43,488 nucleotides of DNA from CADCVW01 sp035644935 (GTDB taxonomy: Bacteria; Pseudomonadota; Alphaproteobacteria; Sphingomonadales; Sphingomonadaceae). Numbering within the stretch: the stretch's first letter is position 1; each line of letters starts with the position of its first letter. Made by a program: the position numbers and the translations under genes. The stretch covers positions 1 to 43,488 of the forward strand of contig DASQNO010000078.1 in assembly GCA_035644935.1 (NCBI GenBank), in the 5' to 3' direction. Of this stretch, positions 8,241 through 16,284 are shown piece by piece. Under the pieces are notes generated by a model that was not told the origin of the DNA, did no database searches, and worked only from the letters and a program-made list of their open reading frames with translations.

Positions 8241-9092
8241 GCGCGGGATTGTCAGTCTGCGGGCGCCAAAGCGCTTCCACCTGCAGCGAAGCTCCCGCCG
8301 ATACGATCGGAACGATCTTCACACCAGCCGTCGCCAGCCCGGCCGCGCAGCTCGGGAGGATCGACCAGCCTGCGCCGGCAGCGACGAGGCCGAGCAGACT
8401 GGACATTCCTACGTCCTGCTCAGCAAAGCTGAGAACCGGGCCGCCCAGTCTACTGACGTATTCGGTAAACCGTCGCCAATCGTCCTTCGGTCGCGAAAGA
8501 AGCCGCTTCCCGGCGAAGTCGTCCCAGCCGAGCCCTTCGGCCTCGACCGTATCGGGAACCGCGGCGCAGAGCGGCTCCAGCCATAGCGCCATATCACGTA
8601 AACCGTTGATAGGCTTCAACCGTGGCAGCGGAGGAGGGTCCGTCGCGACAAGAACCACCTCCAGCTCGCCCGCGCGGAGCCGGGCGATCAGTTCGTCATT
8701 GCCGTCTTCCACCAGCCGCAAGGCAACCTGGGGGTACGCGCCGGAGTAGGCCCGCAGCACGCCCACGATAGGGCCTCCCGTAAGCGGCCAGACGGCACCG
8801 ATCGAAAGCCTCCCGGTCGCGCCGCTTGCGGCCAAGCGCGCGTCCTGCTCGGCTTGGCTCAGCCGAGCCAGAACTTCCCTCGCCTCTTCGACGTAAGCCG
8901 CGCCGGCCGTGGTTGGCTTTGCACCACGCGAGTGACGTTCGAAGAGCGACACACACCTAGCCAGTCTTCAAGTTCGTGAACGATACGGCTGACGGCGGAC
9001 GGTTCGATGTTGAGCTGCAGCCCTGCAGCGCTGATACCCCCGCTGTCCGCCACCGCGATCACGGTGCGCAGGTGTCGAACTTCGACCTGCAT
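8143..9092 (-). pseudogene. LysR-type regulator, split by a 2-bp frameshift
   Basis: Two overlapping minus-strand frames together make one LysR-type transcriptional regulator. The first (from 9092) encodes the winged helix-turn-helix: VRHLRTVIAVADSGGISAAG and PSAVSRIVHELEDWLGV. The second (8952 to 8143) continues with SLFERHSRGAKPTTAGAAYV and the full effector-binding domain. The break is at about 8947-8956, where the coding strand reads (GT)4; with (GT)3 the frame would run LGVSLFERH, the normal join. The gene is therefore either a recent pseudogene or a slip-switched one. It lies downstream of the aldo/keto reductase in the same direction, and its tail overlaps the DUF2274 gene by 98 bases. 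Confidence 0.88.
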
Positions 9093-9143
9093 TGGTCAGA
9101 AACTAACGGTCGCGGACAGGCTCATTCGGCCCACAGTCGTTAT

Positions 9144-10301
9144 TCAGGCTCGACGGGGCGGCGCCTCGACGTCCGACCAAGCCTGCACGGTTGGCGACAT
9201 GCGCGCCCCACGAATCTCAATCCCTCTAACTGCCTGGTCGAGCTCGGCCAGCTCCCCCGTGGTGAACCGCACGTCAGCCGCGCCTGCGTTCTCCAGCATG
9301 TGATGCATCTGGGTGGTGCCAGGGATCGGCACGATCCAGGGCGCCTGCGCCATCAGCCAGGCCAATGCGATCTGCCCCGGCGCGGCTTGCTTGCGCTCGG
9401 CCCAGGACTGGACGAGCCTAACCAGCGCCATGTTGCGGGGCAGGTTCTCGGCCGACATGCGCGGCGTGCCCGCGCGGTAGTCCGTTGGCGCGAACCGCGT
9501 CTGATCGTCGATTGCGCCGGTCAGGAAGCCGTAGCCCAGGGGCGCGAACGGCACGAAGCCGATCCCAAGCTCGCGGCAGAGCGGGAGCGTGGCACGCTCG
9601 GGCCCGCGCCACAGCATCGAGTACTCGCACTGCACCGCGCTGACCGGCAACTCCGCATGCGCGCGCCGCAGCGTGTTCAGGCCCATCTCCGACAGGCCCC
9701 AGTGGAGCACCTTGCCCTCGCGGCGGAGTTCGCCGACGGCACCCGCCACGTCCTCGATCGGCACGGTCGGGTCGACGCGGTGCTGGTAGAGCAGGTCGAT
9801 GCGATCGGTGCGCATCCGACGCAGCGAGCCATCGACCGCGCGCTTGATGTGCTCGGGCCGGCTGATCAGCCCAGGTCCGGGCCTGCCCGTCTCCAAATCG
9901 ACGTTGAAGCCGAACTTGCTGGCGATGACGATGTCGTTACGGAATCCTTGCGCCGCTTCGCCCAGAATGCGCTCGCACTCATGAGGGCCGTACACCTCGG
10001 CCGTATCGAAGAAGGCGACACCTCGGTCGTGCGCCGCCTGAATGATACGGATCATCTCGGGCCGCTTCGGGATCGTGCCTTGAAAGGTGCGGCTCATATT
10101 CTGCACGCCCATTCCAATCGCCGAGACCTCGAGCGCGCCAAGTCTGCGCCGGCCGTTGCCGACTCGCGCGGTCGAAGCTGGCTGCGAGGCCGCCGCCGAG
10201 CTTGCACCGAGCGGACCCACCGCGACCGCCCCTACGACCATCGCCGCGGCAGCGAGCAAGGAGCGCCGACCTGGGCTGGAAATATCGTTCTTGTTGTCCA
10301 T
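9144..10301 (-). CDS. Aldo/keto reductase with Tat-like leader
   Basis: This 385-residue NAD(P)H-dependent reductase belongs to the aldo/keto reductase superfamily (YghZ/Tas-like group). After the leader the chain shows GMGVQNMSR, the active-site FFDTAEVYGPHECER (Asp and Tyr), IASKFGF (Lys) and DLLYQHRVDP (His), completing the D-Y-K-H tetrad. SAVQCEYSMLWRGPE and PIPGTTQMHHMLEN are the late cofactor-binding segments. The N-terminus SPGRRSLLAAAAMVVGAVAV looks like a twin-arginine signal, unusual for this fold. It is the fourth enzyme gene of a minus-strand set with two dehydrogenases and a lactonase. Substrate unknown. Confidence 0.9.
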   Translation of the reverse strand: MDNKNDISSPGRRSLLAAAAMVVGAVAVGPLGASSAAASQPASTARVGNGRRRLGALEVSAIGMGVQNMSRTFQGTIPKRPEMIRIIQAAHDRGVAFFDTAEVYGPHECERILGEAAQGFRNDIVIASKFGFNVDLETGRPGPGLISRPEHIKRAVDGSLRRMRTDRIDLLYQHRVDPTVPIEDVAGAVGELRREGKVLHWGLSEMGLNTLRRAHAELPVSAVQCEYSMLWRGPERATLPLCRELGIGFVPFAPLGYGFLTGAIDDQTRFAPTDYRAGTPRMSAENLPRNMALVRLVQSWAERKQAAPGQIALAWLMAQAPWIVPIPGTTQMHHMLENAGAADVRFTTGELAELDQAVRGIEIRGARMSPTVQAWSDVEAPPRRA

Positions 10302-10340
10302 GTTCCTCTCTCCTCTTACCGGCGGACGGCCGCTGTTCTT

Positions 10341-11210
10341 CTAGTTCGATCCGAGTTCTACGAGCACGCCGCCTTCGCCCATCCGGGACCCGGTCGCGCC
10401 GGTGACGAGCAACTCGCCACCGGCGGTGACAGCGACGTTACTGACCGACGCGATCGGTGTTCTGATAGTGCGGACCTTTTCGCCGTTTAGCCGGTAGACG
10501 AGCAGGTCAGAGGTGCCGAAATGAGCGACGATCAACTCGCCGTTTCGTATGACGAGCCCGTCGAGCTCCGGAGATCCGCTGCTCGTCCAGGAAGAGCGCG
10601 CCGCGGGCAGCGCGGCGAAGACCGATGCCGTGCCTAAACGGCCAGGACCGAGCACGGGATAGGCAAGCAACCGGTTGCGCTGGCTCTCCGCGACGATGAG
10701 GCGTCGCCCATCCGGCGTGACCGCGAGCCCATTCGCGAAGTCGAGTCCGTTTACGACAACCCGGAGCGTGCCGTCGGCTCCGAGGTGCAGCACGCGTCCG
10801 AGGTTGCGTTCGCCCCAGCGGCCTGGATCGGTGACCCAGATGGCGCCGCTGCGGGGATCGTGGAAGATATCATTGGGCTGAATCAAAGCCGACCCATCCC
10901 CCGTCTGCGTCCATCGCCGGAGCTCGCGGCCCTCGCCATCCAAAAGGATCAGGGCACCGGTGGCGGCGATGAGGTGACGCTCGTCCGGCAGCACCTCATG
11001 CCCGTTGGCGCCGGGGATGCGCGCCCAGACGTCCGTGCGGGTGTCACCCACGAGGAAGATGACGCCCGAGATCGGGTCCGACACGAACCGACGACCGGCC
11101 GCGTCGACGGCCGGTCCTTCCGCGTAGGCGGGGGTTGTTACAAGCGCCGGGCGCGGCTGGTCGGCAGCCTGCGCCAGGATCAGGGAGAGGAGAAGAGCAG
11201 CAGCGACCAT
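10341..11210 (-). CDS. SMP-30/gluconolactonase-like beta-propeller
   Basis: A 289-residue secreted six-bladed propeller of the SMP-30/gluconolactonase/LRE type, which typically opens sugar or other lactones in a metal-dependent way. The ATG at 11210 is chosen because it gives a Sec leader (MVAAALLLSLILAQAADQ) and lies 4 bases after the stop of the upstream dehydrogenase; the frame is open further but without a leader. Visible features are AYAEGPAVDAAGRRFVSDP (first metal ligand Glu), PNDIFHDPRSGAIWVTDPGR, NGLAVTPDGRRLIVAES and the late SPELDGLVIRNGEL. The context suggests it hydrolyses a lactone made by one of the neighbouring dehydrogenases. Confidence 0.85.
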   Translation of the reverse strand: MVAAALLLSLILAQAADQPRPALVTTPAYAEGPAVDAAGRRFVSDPISGVIFLVGDTRTDVWARIPGANGHEVLPDERHLIAATGALILLDGEGRELRRWTQTGDGSALIQPNDIFHDPRSGAIWVTDPGRWGERNLGRVLHLGADGTLRVVVNGLDFANGLAVTPDGRRLIVAESQRNRLLAYPVLGPGRLGTASVFAALPAARSSWTSSGSPELDGLVIRNGELIVAHFGTSDLLVYRLNGEKVRTIRTPIASVSNVAVTAGGELLVTGATGSRMGEGGVLVELGSN

Positions 11211-11214
11211 CGGG

Positions 11215-12180
11215 TCAAGCCGTCCAGCGTGCGTTCGCTCCAGCTGCCACGTCGATGACCTGGCCGGAGACCCACCGGGCGCCCGGCGAGGCAAGCCAAA
11301 CGGCGGCCCCGATCATGTCCTCAGGCTCCAGAACGCCAACGTCCATCTTGTGGTAGTTGGCCTTGAGCCATGTGTCGGCGGCGGCGCGCTGTTCCGGCGT
11401 CTGAGAGCCGCCGAGGCCGGTCCGGGTGGCGGTCGGGGCGAAGCCGTTCACGGTAACGCCGCTCGGCCCGGCCTCGATCGCAGCCGACTTGATGAGGCCG
11501 ATGGCGGCCCATTTAGAGGCGGCGTAAGCCGGGTTGATGTCGCTGCCCTGGCGGCCGAAGGTTGACGCCGTCACAATGGCGCGGCCCTCGCGTCGCCGGA
11601 TCATTCCGGGAAGCGCCGCCCGCAGCGTGTGAGCAGTTCCCTTGACGTTCACGTCGGTGACGATGTCCCAGGACCGCCGGAACGCGGCCTCGTCGTCGTC
11701 GGCGAACTTGGTGTTGCTGTTCACGCCTGCATTGGCGACCACCGCGTAGAGCGGTCCGAGTTCCCGCTCCGTGCGGGCGACGGCCGCCTTCATCGCCTCC
11801 AGGTCGCGGATGTCGGCCCGTAGCACCAGCGCGCGGCGCCCCTGCGCCCGGATGAGTCGCGCAGTTTCCTCAAGGTCGGCTGGCCGCGCCATCGGCACCG
11901 CGTGACCATCAATGTCCTGCGCGATGTCCAGCACTGCCACGTCAGCGCCCGATGCGGCGTAGCCGCGGGCGACGGCACGTCCGATGCCGCGTCCTGCCCC
12001 GGTCACCAGCGCCACCTTGCCTGTCAGCGTGCCAGGAACGGCCCCCGGTACGGCCGGCCGCGCGGCCTGGGCGTCGGCAGGACCGGCGGTTCCCAGCATC
12101 GCGGCGCCGGCCACAAGGGCGGTCCCGCCGATGAGGGCGCGGCGGGTTTCGTCGGAAGGCTTGTCACTGGGGTCCGTCAT
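11215..12180 (-). CDS. Short-chain dehydrogenase/reductase with Tat-like leader
   Basis: A 321-residue classical short-chain dehydrogenase. The Rossmann fold begins near residue 54 with KVALVTGAGRGIGRAVARGY, the cofactor motif TGxxxGIG. NAG follows (VVANAGVN), and the catalytic Tyr and Lys are in NPAYAASKWAAIG. An Asp at the end of the second strand (VAVLDIAQD) suggests NAD rather than NADP preference. The first 38 residues, with ETRRALIGGTALVAGAAMLG and an Ala-rich cleavage region, look like a Tat signal. Length without it fits the family. It lies between the lactonase gene (4-base gap) and another dehydrogenase (10-base gap), so the set is probably one operon. Confidence 0.9.
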   Translation of the reverse strand: MTDPSDKPSDETRRALIGGTALVAGAAMLGTAGPADAQAARPAVPGAVPGTLTGKVALVTGAGRGIGRAVARGYAASGADVAVLDIAQDIDGHAVPMARPADLEETARLIRAQGRRALVLRADIRDLEAMKAAVARTERELGPLYAVVANAGVNSNTKFADDDEAAFRRSWDIVTDVNVKGTAHTLRAALPGMIRRREGRAIVTASTFGRQGSDINPAYAASKWAAIGLIKSAAIEAGPSGVTVNGFAPTATRTGLGGSQTPEQRAAADTWLKANYHKMDVGVLEPEDMIGAAVWLASPGARWVSGQVIDVAAGANARWTA

Positions 12181-12190
12181 GGAGCGCTCC

Positions 12191-13114
12191 TTAAGCTGTT
12201 CGGAAGAAGGGGCCGGTGAGGTTGCCGCCAGTCACATCCAGGTCGGTTCCCTGCAGGGACGAGCCGGCGTCCGAGGCGAGGAACAGGATGACGTCTGCCA
12301 TCTCGGCGACCGTGTTCGCCCGGCGTGGGATGTTGGGCACAGGTGGCAGCGGCTGGTCGGCAGCGATCCCCTGCGCGGCATAGGCCTTGCGCCGCATCGG
12401 CGTGTCGACGCCGCCGGGCGAGAAGCTGTTCACGCGGATGCCGCGCGGCCCGTATTCCAGCGCGGCGTTGCGCGTCAGCGACAGGACCGCCGCCTTGGAT
12501 GCACCGTAGGGGGAGATGCCGGCATAGCCACGGTGGCCGGAGGTCGACGCCGTGTTAATTACCACGCCGCGGGTCCCGAACGCGCCCGCGGGTTCGTTAC
12601 GGAGTATGACGGGCAGCTCGTGCTTTAGGCTCCAGAACACGCCATAAGCGTTGGTGTGCATGATGTCGTCGAAGTCGGGCGTCGGCTGCTCTGCGAGGGC
12701 TGCGTTGACGTTGGTGGCGATGCCGGCGTTGTTCAGCGCGATGTCGATGCGCCCGTAGCGCCGGACACAGCCCTGGACGAAGGTCGCGACGTCCTCCTCG
12801 CGACGCACGTCGGCACGCATGAAAGTGGCCTCGCCGCCGCCGCGCCGGATGCCGTCCTGAACCTGCGCGCCAAGCGCCTCGCGCCGGCCGCAGAAAAAGA
12901 CGCGCGCGCCTTCCGCAGCGAACGCCCGAGCGGCGCCTTCGCCGATGCCGGAGGTGGCGCCGGTGATGAGCACCACCCGGTCTGTGAACCGGCCGCGCGC
13001 CGGCGTTGCAACCTGCGCGGCGTGCGCGGCCCCAGGCATCGCAGTTGCGGCGGCGACCGCGCCGGCGGCCAGCATGCGTCTGCGGGACGGGTCCCTGGGT
13101 CCGCCGTTCGTCAC
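12191..13114 (-). CDS. Short-chain dehydrogenase/reductase with Tat-like leader
   Basis: A 307-residue short-chain dehydrogenase starting at a GTG that overlaps the stop of an upstream remnant gene (GTGA). After the leader come VVLITGATSGIGEGAARAF (TGxxxGIG), FFCGRREALG (Arg after strand two, suggesting NADP), LNNAGIATN, and the catalytic SPYGASKAAVLSL. The C-terminus DLDVTGGNLTGPFF is typical of the large fabG-like group. The N-terminus DPSRRRMLAAGAVAAATAMP followed by GAAHAA is a convincing twin-arginine leader. It is only distantly similar to the neighbouring dehydrogenase, so the pair may catalyse successive steps. Substrate unknown. Confidence 0.9.
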   Translation of the reverse strand: MTNGGPRDPSRRRMLAAGAVAAATAMPGAAHAAQVATPARGRFTDRVVLITGATSGIGEGAARAFAAEGARVFFCGRREALGAQVQDGIRRGGGEATFMRADVRREEDVATFVQGCVRRYGRIDIALNNAGIATNVNAALAEQPTPDFDDIMHTNAYGVFWSLKHELPVILRNEPAGAFGTRGVVINTASTSGHRGYAGISPYGASKAAVLSLTRNAALEYGPRGIRVNSFSPGGVDTPMRRKAYAAQGIAADQPLPPVPNIPRRANTVAEMADVILFLASDAGSSLQGTDLDVTGGNLTGPFFRTA

Positions 13115-13281
13115 CGCGCTCCTCCGCTCTCGTCCGCGGTTCTCAACCAGGAAAGCGGGTCGGCCAGCACCAGCAGCCGTCCGTAGGTGGTTACGAAGAG
13201 CCGCCGGTCGTCGGGCTCGAAAGCGAGGCTCGTCACCGGCTCGGGTGTCCGGAGGACGACGATGACTCGTTCATCAGGCCA
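13111..13281 (-). pseudogene. 3' stub of a secreted beta-propeller gene
   Basis: Upstream of the second dehydrogenase and overlapping its GTG, the minus strand holds the last ~55 codons of a lost gene: DERVIVVLRTPEPVTSLAF then EPDDRRLFVTTYGRLLVLA, ending at a TGA at 13111-13113. The pattern (hydrophobic strand, turn with PDDRRLFVTT, strand) is that of a closing propeller blade, as in NHL, SMP-30 or PQQ-type sugar enzymes. The frame loses sense at about 13280, where the sequence changes character. The operon was therefore truncated at its 5' end, and its original promoter is gone. Confidence 0.6.
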
Positions 13282-13291
13282 AGAATTATCG

Positions 13292-13335
13292 TCCGGCCAC
13301 CTTCGTTCGCCGTTTCATTTTGTTCTCCGGCCACC
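13292..13335. repeat. Short direct repeats at a junction, possible IS end
   Basis: TCCGGCCACC occurs at 13292-13301 and again at 13326-13335, 34 bases apart, in the non-coding gap between the truncated propeller gene and the AraC gene. Multiple short internal repeats at an end are typical of IS21-type elements. No transposase is present, so this is only a suggestion of what caused the truncation. Confidence 0.3.
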
Positions 13336-13389
13336 CTGAACTATCCACACGTAGCACCTCGATTCTGATCGAGGTCAGTGCGGCCAACC

Positions 13390-14313
13390 TTAGGGCTCTC
13401 GCACTTCTACATGTAGTCTTCGGCGCTCGGGTTCTTGCTTTAGCTCTTCGGATTCTTGCTCCCGTCCGTGACTTCGGAATGCGGCAGGCGGTGCACCCGT
13501 GAGTCGCTTGAACTGCGTTCCGAACTGACTAAGGCTCGAGAAGCCGACACGCCATGCAATTGCAGAGATAGGCAAGCGCGTTTCAGTGAGCAAAATGCGC
13601 GCTCTCTTGATCCTAAGCATCGTCAAGTATTGGTGAGGCGGTTTGCCTGTCGCGGCCTTGAAGAGCCGTGCGAAGTGATAAGGGCTCAGACTTAATACTC
13701 GCCCCAGCGCTTCCAGTGTAAGCGCCTCATCGAGGTGGCTCACCATGAAGTCGTGAACTCGCGCGCACTCATCTCGTGACAGTGCGCCGCGGCTCCGCAA
13801 AGCAGGCGTGCTCAATCCCCCGTAGCGTCGGAGAAGATGCACCTTTGCCAATGTGGCCAGCGAGTCACGATAGAGGTCCGCGCCGCACCCCCCATTCGTC
13901 AACTCCGCGGCCATCAGCTTGGTAATCGCCAACAGCGTCTCGTCAGTCTCGAAATGGCTAGACCGGAGATCCGGGCGCGGCGCACCGATTTTGTCGGCCA
14001 AATCCCCGAGCACGATCTCGTCGAAGCCCAGCGCCAGCCCTGCGTAAGGGTTCTCGTTCTCGACCCAGGTAAAATCATCGTCGGCAAATACGAAGACACT
14101 GCCCGACTGCAACGCGCGGACCGTCGTCTCTCCCTTTCCGAACCGGGAACGAGACTGCGGATCGCCTTTAAAAGAGACCCCGACGCCGGTTCGAGGCATC
14201 AGGATGTCCAAGGGCGTGTATGCCGCCTCGCGATAGATCACCGCCAGACCACCCCATACATCCGCGATCATGCGATGAGCGACTTCGGGGTATTTGTCCT
14301 CTTCGATCGCCAT
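13390..14313 (-). CDS. AraC family transcriptional regulator
   Basis: A 307-residue regulator. The C-terminal third (about residues 185-290) is the double helix-turn-helix of AraC/XylS: HLDEALTLEALGRVLSLSPY then HFARLFKAATGKPPHQYLTM, and the second unit LPISAIAWRVGFSSLSQFG with TGAPPAAFR. The N-terminal part is an all-beta sensor domain with no recognised ligand motif. The ATG at 14313 gives MAIEEDKYPEVAHRM; the tail after the DNA-binding domain is charged and probably disordered. It is transcribed towards the truncated dehydrogenase operon, and the tRNA-Arg lies just upstream, so what it regulates cannot be told. Confidence 0.9.
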   Translation of the reverse strand: MAIEEDKYPEVAHRMIADVWGGLAVIYREAAYTPLDILMPRTGVGVSFKGDPQSRSRFGKGETTVRALQSGSVFVFADDDFTWVENENPYAGLALGFDEIVLGDLADKIGAPRPDLRSSHFETDETLLAITKLMAAELTNGGCGADLYRDSLATLAKVHLLRRYGGLSTPALRSRGALSRDECARVHDFMVSHLDEALTLEALGRVLSLSPYHFARLFKAATGKPPHQYLTMLRIKRARILLTETRLPISAIAWRVGFSSLSQFGTQFKRLTGAPPAAFRSHGREQESEELKQEPERRRLHVEVREP

Positions 14314-14385
14314 CGCCTTTCCCTATGCAGGCGCAGCGGCATCGGCGTTTCGCCGGCACCTGCGTCGCACCTGAAGGTGACGAGG

Positions 14386-14462
14386 TGGCGCACCCGACAC
14401 AATTCGAACGTGTGGCCTCCACCTTCGGAGGGTGGCGCTCTATCCAGCTGAGCTACGGGTGC
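14386..14462 (-). tRNA. tRNA-Arg(CCG)
   Basis: On the minus strand the sequence folds as an intact tRNA. The acceptor GCACCCG pairs with CGGGTGC, with discriminator G and encoded CCA. The D arm is GCTCAGCTGGATAGAGC, and the anticodon stem CCACC/GGTGG carries loop CTCCGAA, which gives anticodon CCG (Arg). The T arm ACACG-TTCGAAT-TGTGT is one pair from perfect. tRNA-Arg(CCG) is a frequent integration target, and a damaged relative lies about 180 bases away. Confidence 0.95.
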
Positions 14463-14556
14463 TTGCGCCGAAGGCTTATGCGGCGTTGTCAGGTGGCCGG
14501 TCAATAACAGCCTTCGAGCGCTACTCAGCTGCCCTACACCACAGCGCGCTCACAAC

Positions 14557-14578
14557 TGCTTCCGTGGTGCTTCCGTGG
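14557..14578. repeat. Perfect 11-bp tandem repeat, candidate integrase arm site
   Basis: TGCTTCCGTGG occurs twice head to tail (14557-14567 and 14568-14578). The 11-bp period places both copies on the same face of the helix. It lies just outside the tRNA-Arg pseudogene, and a second pair with the same core and spacing lies on its other side. This is the layout of tyrosine-recombinase arm-type sites around an att core. Confidence 0.5.
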
Positions 14579-14643
14579 GCAGATGCAGCACTAAGCATCG
14601 ACAAGCGAAACCTTGCTAAGTGCCCGCTGCAATGGTAGAAAAA

Positions 14644-14717
14644 TGGCGCAGCCGACAGGATTCGAACCTGTGACCTCTGCCTTCGGAGGGCAACGGTTCG
14701 CCAGCTGAGGGCCGCTA
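14644..14717 (-). pseudogene. Degenerate tRNA-Arg(CCG), possible att core
   Basis: The 3' two thirds of a tRNA-Arg are well kept: anticodon arm TTGCCCTCCGAAGGCAG (anticodon CCG), T arm CACAGG-TTCGAAT-CCTGT, and CGGCTGC with G and CCA. The 5' side is ruined: the acceptor half that should read GCAGCCG is absent, although a D-loop piece CTCAGCTGG remains. It differs in stem sequence from the intact tRNA-Arg at 14386-14462, so it came from another tRNA-Arg gene. It is best read as the 3' tRNA half left at one end of an integrated element. Confidence 0.7.
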
Positions 14718-14781
14718 GGCTCCATTGGCAGGCACCTCTCCCTGTCTATCGATTTCCGAACTGACGCCGATGGAAGCTGGC

Positions 14782-14799
14782 TGCTTCCGGCCTGCTTCC
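14782..14799. repeat. TGCTTCC pair at 11-bp spacing, candidate integrase arm site
   Basis: TGCTTCC occurs at 14782-14788 and 14793-14799, spaced by 11 bases, with an inverted GGAAGC at 14772-14777. The core and spacing match the tandem repeat at 14557-14578 on the other side of the tRNA-Arg pseudogene. Confidence 0.45.
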
Positions 14800-14833
14800 A
14801 GAGAGGGTAACACCAGCTTTCGCCGTCGAATAC

Positions 14834-14886
14834 TGGTGCGGGCGGTCGGGCTCGAACCGACACTCCTTGCGGAACCGGATTTTGAA
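14834..14886 (-). repeat. 3' fragment of tRNA-Leu(CAA), island end (att repeat)
   Basis: These 53 bases are identical to 34998-35050, the part of the intact tRNA-Leu(CAA) from the anticodon loop to the encoded CCA. They lie in the same orientation about 20.2 kb apart. Identity stops abruptly at the CCA end on one side and in the anticodon loop on the other. This is the classic displaced 3' tRNA end left when an element integrates into a tRNA gene, and it marks the left boundary of the glucuronate island. Confidence 0.88.
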
Positions 14887-14924
14887 ACAGGCGCGCCTGC
14901 CCGATGTTCAGAACTCACTGATCG

Positions 14925-15670
14925 GAGCCAGAAGATGACGGCGGCTGCGAAGGCGACGGCGAGGAAGGAAATTGTCGGGAACCGATCGTAGCGGGTTGCG
15001 AAGCGACGCCAGTCCTTGAGACGGCCGGACATGAATTCGATGCGGTTGCGGCGCCTGTACCGGCGCTTGTCGTTCCTGACAGGCTCGAGCCGAGACCTAA
15101 GACTTGGAATACAGGTTGGATGCCCTTTGCCTGCAAGGCGTCCTGAACCAGTCGGCGTCGTAGCCGCGGTCGCCTAGTAGCCACTGGGCCTTTGGCCTCT
15201 CGTCCATCAGCGCTGCGACACCGATGTAGTCGCCGACTTGCCCAGCGGTCATGAAATAGCTGAGTGGGCGACCATTCGCATCTGTGACAGCATGCAGCTT
15301 CGTGTTCATGCCGCCTTGTCGTGGCCGATCCGCCGCCCAAGGCGCTTCTAATGACCCGCAGGCTTGACGCCGTACGGGGAGCCTTCAAGTATGTCGCGTC
15401 GTTGATGACTGTCTTCGTCTGGGCGTACGCGGCAGGGAGCCCTTCCGTTGTGGGGACGAACACGCCCATCTCGCCTCAGCGTTTCCAACGGTTGTACAGC
15501 GTCTTGTGGAAACCATAATTCTTCGGCGCACCGCGCCATCGCTGCCCATTGCGGGTTGACCAGAACGATGCCGCTCAGCACCTCTCGGTTATCGCGTGCG
15601 GCCTGCCATGGCTTTTGGGAAAGAATGATTGCAGACGCGCCATCTGCTAATTCGTCAGCCAGTACAGGTC
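14925..15670 (-). mobile_element. IS5-family transposase remnant, several frameshifts
   Basis: Pieces of one IS5-family DDE transposase appear in order on the minus strand but in different frames. They are DLYWLT-stop-QMARLQSFFPKSHGRP near 15600-15670, REVLSGIVLVN near 15570, then MGVFVPTTEGLPAAYAQTKT and ATYLKAPRTASSLRV (15350-15470). Next come MNTKLHAVTDANGRPLSYFM and KAQWLLGDRGYDADWF (15140-15309), then GRLKDWRRFATRYDRFP and AVIFWL (14925-15030). GDRGYDADWF carries one DDE aspartate. An in-frame TAG and at least three frameshifts make it inactive; even the expected stop after FWL reads CGA. It lies just inside the tRNA-Leu fragment. I could not fix inverted repeats. Confidence 0.85.
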
Positions 15671-16284
15671 GCTCAGGCGCCGTCTACGCGCTAAGCCTGA
15701 ATAAGATAGCGCCTCTCACATCAATGGGTCCTGACGACAGGCTGCGACGAACCTGCTCCAGCCCACGCTCTGCGGCGTACCTTGTTCGTCTGAGGACGGT
15801 TCTACGTCCCCCGCTTGCCGAACGTGGTTCGAGCAGCAGCCAAGCTTATTCCACCCGCTTGCTCGAGAACACCAGTTTGAGCTCCAGCATCAGCCAGCTG
15901 GCCTTTCGAATCTACGATCTCGAAAACGCCTGGGCTGAGTCTAAGGACGGCGACACCCGTACCATTCGGGCTGACTCGGAGACCATGTAGTCTGATTCCT
16001 CTCCCGTTCACCCAGTGCCGCCCCAAGTCCTGCCCCACTCACCACTCGATCGAGACTGCTCGACGACTCTTAATACTTAGCCCTGACCTCAGCGATGGTG
16101 CAGTGCCTATCGAGGGTTTTCACTACTCCGTTTTGAGGGCGACCCACCCCTCTCCGCCCGATGCGAGGACGATCACGAGTCGGATGAGCGATTCCGTCGT
16201 TTTTCAAGAGCCCTCGCGTAGCGGTCAAGCTGCTCCCCCTTCATGTCTGCTCACTCACCTTCAATGCAGTCTATGAGCCAATGC
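15671..16284. other. Intergenic stretch, nothing recognised
   Basis: About 610 bases between the IS remnant and the beta-glucuronidase gene. It looks less G+C-rich than the flanks. The open frames here have no coding character and no family I know; a short minus-strand stretch (GTGVAVLRLSPGVFEIVDSK, near 15900-15970) might be a gene scrap but cannot be named. No RNA, terminator or promoter is convincing. Confidence 0.5.

Noticed and set aside
8976..10490. A 504-residue plus-strand open frame opposite the aldo/keto reductase.
   Set aside because: It is the antisense shadow of a clear gene; its translation is rich in Arg/His/Ala with no motif.
15448..15990. A 180-residue plus-strand open frame in the junction zone.
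   Set aside because: It runs antisense through the IS5 remnant and then into sequence without codon bias; no similarity recognised.
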